A stretch of 64,000 nt of DNA, taken from Dipylidium caninum. Lineage: Eukaryota > Platyhelminthes > Cestoda > Cyclophyllidea > Dipylidiidae. Shown piece after piece: positions 1 to 10,454 of the stretch. The DNA lies in contig QEYB01000766.1 of assembly GCA_017562135.1 (NCBI GenBank), positions 62,001-126,000 of the forward strand. Direction: 5' to 3'. How positions within the stretch are numbered: position 1 is the first letter of the stretch; each line of letters starts with the position of its first letter. The notes under the pieces are model-generated. The model saw nothing but the letters and a program-made list of their open reading frames with translations, made no database searches and was not told the DNA's origin. A program made the translations under genes and the position numbers.

Positions 1-773
1 CGAAACGTACATCGCACCAAGCTTTTAGACAGATTGTCAGTTTTGCTATATTCGAGTTTTTCAGATAATGTTCACTTGGAAAAGTGTTCGTGCAACCTAT
101 TGGGTTACAAAAAGGGTTGGCTAGGTCTAAGAGTCGGCATGTAACTTAGGGGCTAGCACAGTGCCAGTTTAAATTACTACTTTCGCTGTTGATTTTAGAC
201 GAGATTGTGTGAAATACCGTTACAGGTCCATGCATATTATTGGTCCCCGACTTTCGAGATGTTGAAATCTTTGGCCCAGTTTTGAATTTCGGTATGGGAG
301 GGAGTTTTATATCTCACGAATGATGCTCTATAAATGCTGTAAGTGGCCGCAGCTGTGCTTCAGTTGCTCGTGGTTATTGCGGCCTTATAAAACATATGAA
401 GTTTGGCCCCCCTTTTGGGTAACTGATCAACGCTACTAATTCAGAGCGTTTTTCCATATATGCTCCGCTAATAAAACATTGCCCTTGTATCGTTTAAGGG
501 CTGGATTTTTGAATAGATATTTGTGCTTTTAATTTACTTCGGTAATGGACGTCACCCGAATTTTTTACATTATAATACATACAAATTAACACATTTTTGA
601 TCGCAGGAGGAGTACTTTGTTTTCTTTCCGTACGATTTTGATTTTTTTGCATTTATTTTTTATCTTGTTTTAATCGGCCACGGGCAGCCTACGGCTTTTA
701 CAGGGTCTGCCTAGCGTGGCGTCCGTGCTTCCCCGTGCGTGGCTAATCTTGAGCTTCTGCTACAACCTTTAGG
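1..773. other. Upstream flank of RPL9, no gene recognised
   Basis: I find no coding segment in this stretch. It is moderately AT-rich with T-rich tracts around 620-670. A clear 3' splice-site pattern (a pyrimidine-rich run ending in CTTTAG, with AG at 771-772) lies one base before the RPL9 start codon. The last part therefore probably holds either a 5' UTR intron or a spliced-leader acceptor. Confidence 0.6.
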
Positions 774-1376
774 ATGAAAGTAATTTGTTCAAGTGAACGA
801 GTGAAGATACCCACCAACGTCAAAGTGACGGTGCGAGCGCGTGTTGTCACGGTGAAGGGAAAACGTGGTACCCTTAGACGCAGCTTTCGGCATCTTTCTC
901 TGGATATTAAGGCTACCAACCGTGCAGTTACGGTGACCAAGTACTTTGGTGTTCGCAAGGAATTAGCTGCCGTACGAACCGTCTGTAGCCACATCGAAAA
1001 CATGATCAAAGGTGTTCAGTTTGGATTTCAATACAAGATGCAGACCCTACGTGCCCATTTCCCCATCAGCGTCATTGTTCCTCCCGATGGTTCTAAAGTT
1101 TCCATCAAGAACTACCTTGGGGAGCGAACTACCCGTGTTATTCCGATGGCACCGGGCGTGAAAGCTGTTGGTGGCGGGGGTGCTTCGGAGATGCTAGCCA
1201 TTCAGGGCAATGATATAGAAGCTGTTTCTAAATGTGGTAGGCTGTTGATTTATCCTCCTAATTATTTTGTAGCCGCCATTATTCAACAGTCATGCGCTGT
1301 GCGTCATAAAGATATTCGGAAATTCCTGGATGGTATATATGTTACCGAGCGGGGCTATATCGAAGAATCTGTGTGA
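774..1376 (+). CDS. RPL9: 60S ribosomal protein L9 (uL6)
   Basis: This encodes ribosomal protein L9/uL6 of the cytosolic large subunit, which lies near the sarcin-ricin loop and the factor-binding region. The protein starts MKVICSSERVKIP and carries family landmarks GTLRRSF, RKELAAVRTVCSH, NMIKGV, GNDIE and KDIRKFLDGIYV. The open frame runs uninterrupted for 200 codons, but 12 of them, between VSKC and AIIQQS, do not belong to the family. They are a 36-nt GT-AG intron at 1237-1272 (starts GTAGGC, ends TTGTAG) that keeps frame and has no stop. The CDS is then 774-1236 joined to 1273-1376, giving 188 residues, close to the usual animal length of about 190. The start is fixed by the conserved N-terminus. 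A 3' splice site directly upstream suggests a spliced 5' UTR or spliced-leader addition. The gene is convergent with the FOG gene. Confidence 0.97.
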   Translation: MKVICSSERVKIPTNVKVTVRARVVTVKGKRGTLRRSFRHLSLDIKATNRAVTVTKYFGVRKELAAVRTVCSHIENMIKGVQFGFQYKMQTLRAHFPISVIVPPDGSKVSIKNYLGERTTRVIPMAPGVKAVGGGGASEMLAIQGNDIEAVSKCGRLLIYPPNYFVAAIIQQSCAVRHKDIRKFLDGIYVTERGYIEESV

Positions 1377-1697
1377 ATTTAATAATAGTGTTGTGGTCTC
1401 TATGTTTTTTTTATTGCCCGTATTGTCTGAAGTTAGCTTGGGGTCCCGGCGCTACTGGGTTTGGTAGAAGCCCTGGAATTATTATTCCTACCAAGCGGCG
1501 CCGCTTTTTCTTTGAAATGCCTGGTTTAGGCAAATCAACGGCCCACACTGCCCCCCTGGAGATCATTTGGGATGTGCATAGATTCCCGTCTTCCGCTTAT
1601 GCACTCGGTATGGTCTCGTACTAAGCGTTCGTAGTATTTCACATTATGATCTCGATTCTCCTGACATTTCTCAAAAACCACTTTTCAACGCCATAGT

Positions 1698-1703
1698 TTT
1701 ATT
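1698..1703 (-). terminator. Candidate poly(A) signal, FOG gene
   Basis: The minus strand reads AATAAA here, about 570 nt beyond the FOG stop codon. It is the first canonical signal I noticed downstream of that stop. Actual use is inferred only. Confidence 0.35.
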
Positions 1704-2071
1704 CTGTGACGGGTTGCGACAAACGTCAATGGGAATTTCAGGTGCGACCAAATTCGCATACCTTAGAAATTGAAACAAGTTTTCTCTACGCATGGGTGTG
1801 AGTGAATTTGAATGGTGTTGCTTGTCACTACTCTCCGAGACATGCTTGGGTGAGGTTAAACGTTTCCCCAATTGGAACTACGACCAGACTACTCTGTCAC
1901 CACATAGCTCTTGTCGTCACCTACTAGCTGGTTAGGCATCAGTTGAGTGGGTTTACTGTAGAACCGTACTGTTATTTGCTGTAATTCAGATAGTTGGGGC
2001 CTGAAGGAGTGATGTGCAAGGAATGAGTATGCATAAGAAAGTGCGTCTGATTGGTTACAATCTTCTGTGGC

Positions 2072-2077
2072 AATAAA
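2072..2077 (+). terminator. Candidate poly(A) signal, RPL9 side
   Basis: The plus strand reads AATAAA about 700 nt after the RPL9 stop. That would be a long 3' UTR for a ribosomal protein gene. A variant signal such as the AATAAT just after the stop (around 1380) could be used instead. Confidence 0.25.
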
Positions 2078-2269
2078 GTATGGGGGTCTTTTTCGTAGGG
2101 CTAGCACAGTGGTTGAGTTGGAAAGCTTTGTGGTGGGCTGGAGTTTGACTCTGTTGCTGTGTTCGGCGATTTGGGACTGGGGGGTTTCGCCGACTTTGTC
2201 CGCCTACAATACGAAACATGTGGAGTCGGTCTACTTCCTAGTTTTAAGTAATGATTTAAAGGCGTTAAT

Positions 2270-5200
2270 CTACAGAGGATTAGCACTGGAGGCGGCTGCG
2301 CACTCGTGCAGGCGGTTGTGCATTTTCATTCCACGGGGGGTCTGGCCTACATAGCCGCACAGGCGACACCGCAACTCCGAGCTCCCTCCGCCAACATGTT
2401 CCCAGTCGCCATTCATTGATCGAGAAGGGGAGGTTTCGTTGCTGTCGCCTTGGGATAGGGGCGAGGTGGGTTTTATGCCGAGGTTCATTTGACAACTGTC
2501 CAACTCTGCGAGACGTCGTCGCTTCGGCGAATGAGAGCGCTCTGAACTCGTCGAGGACTTAGCGCTCTGTGGGGTCGATGATGATGTATTTCCATGGAAT
2601 GTGCTTGTACTCTCCGATGTCATGTTTCCCTTTCGACGGCCCTGACAGTAGTACTGTTGATGTGCCTAAAATATTCAGCAATAAGATAGTCAGCAAGTGA
2701 ATATTTTCCTACTAACGATGGATTCTTTGGAAGGGGGCCTTTATCGGCTGGGAGAATCGCGAAATAACCAAGCCGGCGCCAGTCTCAGCCTTCTTCACGA
2801 TGACGAATCAATCTGCGATCTCAATTTTCGGAAGAAGGGTGGTGTGGAAAGGCTTGGTTAGGCTTATCAGTGTCTCCACCTACCGCAAGCCCTACGCGTA
2901 AATCCCAACCGGCGCCAGAGTCTCCGTATCAGCTCCTCTCGGCTTCGCCTTGGCGCCTCAGCCGCAAGTCGCTTATCACTTTCATGATCTATCAACACAC
3001 GCTAGTGCGCAGCCTTCCTCTCTCACTCACCCCTAATGACATTGCATACAACTCATTCCCTAAGATGCAGAAACAGCATGTAGTGTCTTGGTTGATTTCA
3101 GCTAAGATGTTGGTCGTAGATAGGGCGGATCGAGGTCCACAGCTGCACCGCTTATCTCAATCCCCAGATGTCCGCTTTTTGGGAAAACTTCTACGTTATC
3201 TACCCGGTCTTTTTGTATTATTTACCTACCTCTCGAAAACGCAAATAATTTCTTTCACAGCTCACAAAATCTGCCCCTTTGTCTGAACTTCTAAGTATTA
3301 CTACTTGCAGTTTGTTATTCCATTTACTCTGAAATCCGGAGGCCAAAGTGTGATTTAAGTGAAAATTGCCAAAGATGTTAGTGCTTTAGCACGTTGAATC
3401 AAAGTGAGGGCAAAAGACCGTGTGTTTCCTTAGTTTATGCTATCCATTTTGATTTCAGACGACACACAACTTACCTTGAAAGTGCTGTAGGCCTGAAAAC
3501 GTGTTTGGCAATTGCTGCAGAGGTAAGGCCTTTGAACTTCAACACTGGAGCCCTCCGTGGAAGTTCTTGCATTGTCCCCCGATGAGGTGAGATGATGTTG
3601 CTGTCCCGACGCCACTGCCTGTAAAAATGCTTCCAGTGCCGCTGCATCGGGCAACTTTCCGCCGAACCACCAATTTGGTGGTGGAACTGGGGGCGGTGGT
3701 GGTGGTGGCGGGAGTGGCGGCGGTGGCGGCGGCCCTGGGGGAGCCAACCCTCCACTTACCAGACCAGAGATAATTGTTGCCAGAAGACTGTTTGCTGCAT
3801 TCTGCTGCGCTATCGGGGTCGCAGGTCCCGCCTCCTCCGCCACCATGCCAATCGCATCCTCCGCTGTCGACTTCCCAGTGCGGAGGTCAAGCGGAGCTCT
3901 AACTCCACTCCCGCCGCTCTCTCCTCCGCCTGCTCCGGTCGCACTGCCATTGCCACCTCCACAATCTGGATGTACAGGAACGTAGACAAATCCAGCGTCG
4001 GTAATCAGTGGAGCAGTCATCACCAAACCGAGCCGTTTGGCTGTTTCTGCCAGGTGGCTCACATCGGCACTGCCCTCAGCTGCTAGTTTGTTTAAGTGCC
4101 GGCTAATCCCCACGTGGAAGGAGAAGATTGAGCTGGAGTAGAAGCGTTGACAACCGCGGCAGTAAAGAGCATGCGACTTCTCCTCTACCGATTGGTGAGG
4201 TGGCTGGTGCGGCGTCTGTTGTTCGGTTGCTCCCGGTGGGGCTCTACATCGCCCCAGGGAGGCGAGGGTTGTGGCGAAGGTCACTAGAGGATCTGCGGTG
4301 TTGGCGACGGCTGCAGCAGCGAGGACACTGCTCAGATCGGGGGCACGAGGCAGGCCGGGAGGGGAGGCACCGGTGGGTGCGTTGTTGACGCCCCCAGCAC
4401 CGCAGGGAGTGACGCGGTTGGCGGTGTGCGGAGAATGTGGGCTCACTAGCGCAGCTCCCGTGCTTCCGTTCAAACGCTTTCCCGGAGTGGATCTGCTTGG
4501 CCAGGAGAAAGCTACATAGAAAAGTTAAAAATTTAACTAAGAAGTGTATTCCTGCACCTTCTAACTTTCCACTTAAATCGTTACATAGAATCGTTTTCTT
4601 AATGAGCTCTAACGGAATTGTGGAATAACTCAGATAAATTTTGAGTCAGTAAATCGCGTTTTATTCCACCAACTCTGATGCTTGTTTACTTACTCCCCAC
4701 TTTGAGTGGGGATTTGAACGTTTACCTTCTGAACGACTTGACACGCTGACTGTGTTTAGTGGAAACATTTCAGTCAGCCATAAACTCTGCATTTTGTCAT
4801 CAGAGTAGCTACAATCGACCTGAGGTGGATGTGATTTCCGAAATGTGGGTGGAGAGCATAAACATTTGACGGCATTGGTGAGATTTCATGAGTTCTCGCA
4901 TCAACGACGGCTATTAGCCCCAGTTAAATTGTCGCACGACTCGTGAACTTGTCGCATTCGCCTTCGAAATGCTAAAACCGAATCCTAATTCGAAATAGCG
5001 TCTCCATCAAAGTTTGTTGAGAGTACTGATTGGATTTCTGCGAGGAAGGGAGGCAGGAGAGGGTGGGAGGAGGCAAAGGATTTAATTGTCCCCAAGTACC
5101 TGCTCCCCTAATTGACGGACTGACCAACTTCAAAGAAACTTTATCGATGAGGTGGAGATAAAATCAACCCACCCGGCCATTTGAGATAAGCAGTTTTCAA

Positions 5201-7728
5201 GGCGTGTTTGCTCTCGTCATATCTCTCATGTATCAATACTCAGGCATCTCCCCTTGCCCTGCCCCACCTTCCCACTTCCTCGCCTCCATCACTGATTAAT
5301 TCTCCCACTGGGGACGATTCTTAGTTTTGGATCAGACGGGCACCTTATTGATTGCTGTGGGCACTTCGTTACAGTCTGATTTTTCAGTCCAGATTCGCCC
5401 TTTCTTCCACTCGACAAACAGACAGGCAGGCTAAAAGCTATCAAGATTGCACTTATTTCATGCGCCGATTGTGCTACGCAAATTAAGTTGTCCACCTTAC
5501 CTGAAGCCTGTGAAGTAGCGGATTCGCAAACACCCGAATCACCGGAATCAACTACACTGGCGGTGCCTTCGTCGGCGGTCACAGACGCGCCTCCCACACC
5601 ACTGCTGGCGCTGCAACTGCTCATGGACGCTCCGCTGGGCGGCGTGGCGAGGTGAGGCCGTCGCGAGCAGTAATTGGTCATGTGGGCGGTGAGGGTGTCC
5701 AAACTTGAAAAGAAGATGCCGCAGTAGAGGCACTTCTTGTCCCGTTTCGGACCTCCTACGGCTGTAGCGGGAGGACCGCTGTAGCTCTGACTGATCACCG
5801 GTGGTGAAGGGGATCCGCTTTTTGAAGTTCCCGATGAATCTATTATGGAAGAAAGCGGGAAGTGACATAATTAGCCTCTGTTTATTATGATTACGCTTTT
5901 CCAAGTTCTACTACGAAAACTGTCACACCATTACAGCCAGTGTCATTTGTGAAAGAAATTTCTACTGCAACGAAGAGTTTGGTTTTAGTGACTGTTCAAC
6001 TAATCCGGATGTCGAAGGAAGAAGTCACTACTCTGCACTTTCCACTCAGTAGACACTCTCGGCGAATTGTCTAATGAAGTGGATCAGATTTACTTACGAT
6101 TTCGGTTCTATACAACTTGAAGGAGGATCATATTACGTCGTAGTAAAGTCCCCTGCCCATATCTTGAGGCTCCAATAATATCGGATTGTCAACAACGCTT
6201 CAGAACAGTTGCCCATGAATTCGTCAACTCGACGGAATGGAGGGTCATGCCCACCGATCACAGCCAACGGGAGACATTGTTCGAAAGAGGGGGACTGTAC
6301 GCTGAGAAGACCATGCACCAAGTAGTTTGATCAACTGGATGGACTATTTCTTCGGTTGCTAGTCAGGAGTCATGGTGTTCGGCGCGCAATTCCGGTCGCC
6401 CAGTCCCCCCCTTCGAGGTTAGTAGGAAGTTGTATCGTCAAGGCGAATCAGAGGCTTTAGCACTTCCCCTCAGCCGCCCCTGAGGAGTTAAGGGAAGAAG
6501 TCTGATCAGAAGTAGCATCCGGGCGCGTTATGCGCATAAATGTGAATAGTTGTGTGCAGAAATGTAGAGATTGGCATCTGTAAACCCACGACTTCGTGAG
6601 CCTAGGGATTTTTTAGTCGGAGCCACCCAGCACATTAAGATTGTCCCGAGAGATTGTGCGCGCCGGAAAGCAGCTTGTACACACGCACGCAAACATCTCC
6701 CATCGCCGCCGCCTCCACCATCATCTCAGCCGCCGTCTTCTTTCCATCTTCCTCCTCTTCCTCCTCCTCTTCTTTTTTACCCTTTTCTTCTCTAATCAAA
6801 TTTCACAGTCAATCGCTGTCTCCTGCCCCCTGCCAACAGTCAACACTCGACCGTGGTGACTTGGAGGGGGAGAAGAGGGAAGAAGACTTTCAAGCATCCG
6901 ATCCAGCCTCTCCGCAATGCCTAATTGCCACGATAAGCTCATCCTATCCCGGAATCCTAATGAAGTACTCTTGTTTGCCATCCCCTCTGCCTTGGGAATT
7001 TTAGCACCACTTTATCTGGCGCCTCAAAAGCAATTTCTTAGTATTCACCGATAATAATGATGGTGATGATGACGGCGATGATAAGCAGAAGAAGGGGTGA
7101 AACTCACTAGGAGGGACCAGTTTAACTGAGCCCCGGATTTGGCTTCCTGATGCGATATTGGCGAGGGAGACCACACTGATTGTTTCGGGAACAACTAGGT
7201 TGAAGCAGAAATCAAAGGGACTTTATGTATTAGAAGACAATTTCTCCAATTTATTTCTTGTGGATTAATCAGCGAACCTTCTACGATAACTTCTACATTT
7301 GAAGCATCGGTTGTAGTCGGCTCTTGAATCAACTTGATCCACGCATTCTCCTCATTCACTCGCACCACCAGATCGCAGGAATCTCCACTCTAACAAAAAA
7401 AGGAGGATGTTAGACTAATTCGGTTTAGAGGGAACAGCCTTCTCGTAATCTTAACTTACTAGAACGGTAATCTGTCTGTGAGTTGAGGCTACATTGTTCT
7501 CGGCGGGTGGACTCGAGCTTCGAAATAGCCCGACGATGCGGTAGGGGCCCCAGATATGTCCCGCGGCGATATCACAGGCGGCTCGCAAGCCGCCTTTTTC
7601 AACCGACCCGCGGGCCGAGTGCGGCGTCACCTTCATTTCGAGTGGCAGGCGAATGTCGGGGTGCGTTGGTGGAGGTGTGGGCCTGCAGTCATCGGCGGCG
7701 TTCTGCGTCGTCATGCCCTTTGTCTCAG
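2270..7728 (-). CDS. ZFPM: Friend-of-GATA (ZFPM/u-shaped) zinc-finger cofactor, 5' end unresolved
   Basis: This is a FOG-family nuclear cofactor; family members bind GATA factors through CCHC fingers and recruit co-repressors. Six exons join in phase: 7728-7460, 7389-7278, 7194-7108, 5839-5501, 4511-3475 and 2665-2270 (stop TAG). Counting from an in-frame ATG at 7714 this gives 741 residues. In order: a FOG-type PR-like domain (about 50-151, with HIWGPYRIVG and ENAWIKLIQEP, as in the vertebrate FOG N-terminus); a CCHC finger C188-C191-H204-C209 (ending TNYCSRRP); a degenerate finger from C382; PLDLR at 471-475, resembling a CtBP-binding motif; a proline run (about 515-540); a CCHC finger C596-C599-H612-C617 rebuilt across the 3475/2665 splice; KRRR near 657; and a last C2HC-like finger from C710. 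The match of both phase and finger at that junction is strong support. The acceptor at 7730-7729 implies another exon upstream, not found. The tandem C2H2 block of vertebrate FOG was not seen. Confidence 0.85.
6701..6795. repeat. Pyrimidine-rich low-complexity tract in a FOG intron
   Basis: The plus strand is almost pure C/T with interspersed CCG/CCA triplets and TTCCTCCTC repeats. It lies in the intron between FOG exons 7194-7108 and 5839-5501. It makes several short serine/proline open frames that I do not consider genes. Confidence 0.7.
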
Positions 7729-8907
7729 CTATCGTAAAAGCAGATAGAACGCGTTTTGAAGTTCTCACTGCAGGATACTGAAGGCTGAGAGACAATACTC
7801 GCAATCGGCAATGCGTAATGCCCATGGGACATCCGTGTGGCTGCTCATTCATGCGCCATTTTAACCTTCCCTCCTCAGCGATGCGAGTGAGGTTTGACCG
7901 TTGACTGGACGGGGGGCGGGAGAGGCGCGTCGGCACGTCCACAACCGCACCTGCCAATTCTCACCCCCCATCTTTGATAGGGAAAAATCGAACATTTCGC
8001 CAATACGTGCGGGGTATACGATTTATCTGTTGTCATTATCTGGGCAAACTTGTTGAGCGTTGGCCGAGGCGGGGTCGATTCCAGATCCCCGCCGTGATAT
8101 CACGGACTCCCTGCCTGTCAGGCGTGCACTGAGACCATCTTCCGTGTTTACAAAACCCTCCTACGTAGATAAGGTCGCAGTGGATGAGGGCCAGAGAACC
8201 CCTTGGATGCAGGGTCGGGAGTTCAGGACGTCACTCAAACAACGCGTTCGCTACCTTATCCCCTAAAGTCTGCCCAACTTGTTTATTTGACTGCCTGAAG
8301 TTTGCAGTAAAATCACAGGTTACACATTCCCGGTGATCAGAGGCAAATTGGCAAGATGTGGGGAAGAATTAATCAAGTTTGGACGATTATTGTCACCTAA
8401 TTGGCAGTGGTTAACACCACGAAATCTCCTCGCCAATCCTGTTGTGGAACAAACTTTTTATGGCTCAAAAGCAAGCATTCGACATCCTCTTCATTCGTAG
8501 AAAGAAATGGTTGTTTGAAATATTAATCGACTAACTATGAAATTAAATCGTTGCGCGTTCTACTCTTCTCGATTCGGTGCCCGGCTCTTGCCAATTATTC
8601 TTGACCAGATAGAGCAGGGACACTTTGCGGCCACAAAAGTCACCTCGTATATCACAGTCCCTGCAGGGGAGTTGTTGATAAGCTAAAGCTCGAGAAGGAA
8701 ATCGGCTTGAAGGGAGTTCATGGCTCCGCAAAAGGTGGATCGCCTTCGGAACAAAAGCGATTGGTTCCCCGGGGAAACAGATGATCGTCCGAGAAGAAGG
8801 CAGATGCTTGTGGAAACACATACACAATTAGGTAAACAGGTAAATGAGCTCGATGATCATGGGGAGACGGCGAGGACTGGAGAGAGGCCGAAATATCTCA
8901 GTGGCCA

Positions 8908-8959
8908 ATGCGCACACGTGCGCGCGCATGCGATAAGAGCGACATGATAGCGCCTTATC
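8908..8959. promoter_or_regulatory. Alternating purine-pyrimidine tract beside an inverted GATA pair
   Basis: Positions 8908-8932 alternate purine and pyrimidine for 25 bases without a break. GATAAG follows at 8932-8937, and GCGCCTTATC lies at 8950-8959, giving two GATA cores in opposite orientation with a GC-rich element between them. A regulatory role is inferred from motif content only. Confidence 0.3.
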
Positions 8960-10275
8960 TTGATGAATTGGGGGCTGGGCGCGGGAGGAGGGAGGACGCT
9001 CGCCCACTCGCGACCTAGCGAGCGCGTGTACACGGAGGCAGAGTCACTCGCCCAACTCTCTGTTGGTGGAGAGAGAACTGCCTCTCCCTCTCGCCGTGTT
9101 TGGGAGCGTCGGAGAGTTGCAGATATCATCTCTTTGCTGTTAACTGCGCGAGGTTTGTAGATACTATCGCTCTGCTACCAAACCTCCACACATGCCCACC
9201 TATACAAGCAAGTACAAGGTGAAATTCCACTTTTGCCTTGTTAACTTCTCCGGCTCCCCATTTATACGCAACTCATGTGGAGGCAATTCGGCGGAATGAT
9301 GGTTTGCCCCACCGCAACATGACGTACTTGAAGCCGAGGCCACAATGCCAGAGTACAAGTGGGCGAAAACTGGCCGCTAAGAGGCAGTGGGGCGCGTCAA
9401 CAAGAAGAGATGTGTTGGGGCAAAAACTGCACCACGGAGGATCAGATAAGGCAACACGGTTCAAGTTGCAAGACGATTTGGGCTTACACACAAACAGGAG
9501 GAGCAAAGCTTATCAGGGGGTCCAATCAACTGCAACATATGCCCAAAAAATGCCATTTCCGCATAGCTGAAGCAACGGTGCTTAGGAGACGTCGTTGTCT
9601 CGCCCTCTCTCTGATGCTAATCACATCGTATCTCATTCTGCACCACTCCGGAATACTCAACTGAGATAAAATGTCTTTTAGAACAGAAAATATTTAACTG
9701 GCCTTTGAAATTCATCGGATGGTGCGGATTTTTCTCTCGACCCGATAACGAGAACTACTTGGATGCTCGAGCCTGATTTGTTGTTCGTCTCAGACATGGC
9801 CGATTTGTGAAAAAACACGCTCAAGTGCCGCAAAGTTGCACGATTACCGGGTTTGTCGTGTCCCTGTGATGTCACACATTTGTGACTCCGATCTCAGACA
9901 AGAACACTGCGAAGTCGCTCAGTCGTGAAAACTATTAGATGGCAGACTCGGAAAGGTGAAGTCTATTAATTCGCGACACCCTATGTCGGGGTGATTGGAA
10001 CACTTAAACGGATCTCGTCCCATTTTCACTTCCTCATTGACAACTTGTCAGTTATTTACTAATACCGAACGGGAATGCGGCGCTGGGTCTAAAGCTCCAT
10101 TTGAGAAGACCCGGATGCTCTGACGTTTGCGCGAAAGTGGTGAGCGTCTTGGCTAAAACCTTTAGCGAGTATTTCGCCATCAGCACAAATTTCTCGGGGC
10201 AAAGCGAGCCATGAAATTAAAAATTCATATGCATGATGAGGACTTGGAGGACAGGCGCACAGATTGCAACCGCTT

Positions 10276-10454
10276 GATAAATGAGGCCGCGGAGATAACG
10301 ACGAAACGATAAGACTTTATCAGATTTTGCGAGGACGCAGTATCTGCCAACCTGCCTGCCTGCCCGGCTGGCTGTTAGGCTGGGGTGGAGTAAATGGTTG
10401 TGTTCATTCTGCCACCATCACCCGGTCTCCCTCTCCAGTTAACCTTATCTTATC
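10276..10454. promoter_or_regulatory. GATA-motif cluster
   Basis: Six GATAA/TTATC cores fall within 180 bp: 10276, 10294, 10308, 10317 (reverse), 10445 (reverse) and 10450 (reverse). This is denser than expected by chance for a 5-mer on two strands. Because the nearest gene encodes a GATA cofactor, GATA-dependent or autoregulatory control is a reasonable guess, but only a guess. Confidence 0.3.

Larger units (their letters stand above)
1377..2269. other. Convergent 3' flank between RPL9 and the FOG gene
   Basis: No coding exon is recognised. This interval must hold the 3' UTRs of both RPL9 (+) and the FOG gene (-). A perfect 14-bp palindrome (AAGCGGCG/CCGCTT) is at 1493-1506. Short open frames occur on both strands (for example 1373-1624) but resemble nothing I know and overlap one another. 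Confidence 0.5.

Noticed and set aside
1373..1624. 83-residue plus-strand open frame overlapping the RPL9 stop
   Set aside because: No recognisable domain, lies in the expected RPL9 3' UTR and has no splice support.
2870..3286. 138-residue plus-strand open frame
   Set aside because: It lies within the FOG intron between exons 4511-3475 and 2665-2270, shows no family resemblance and has no splice support.
3471..4519. Open frames on both strands across the large FOG exon (for example 4128-4388 plus)
   Set aside because: They are shadows of the GC-rich, low-complexity FOG coding sequence.
4692..4709. Short hairpin (CCCCACT...AGTGGGG) considered as a histone-type 3' end or structured RNA
   Set aside because: The stem is only 7 bp, no gene ends here and it sits in a FOG intron.
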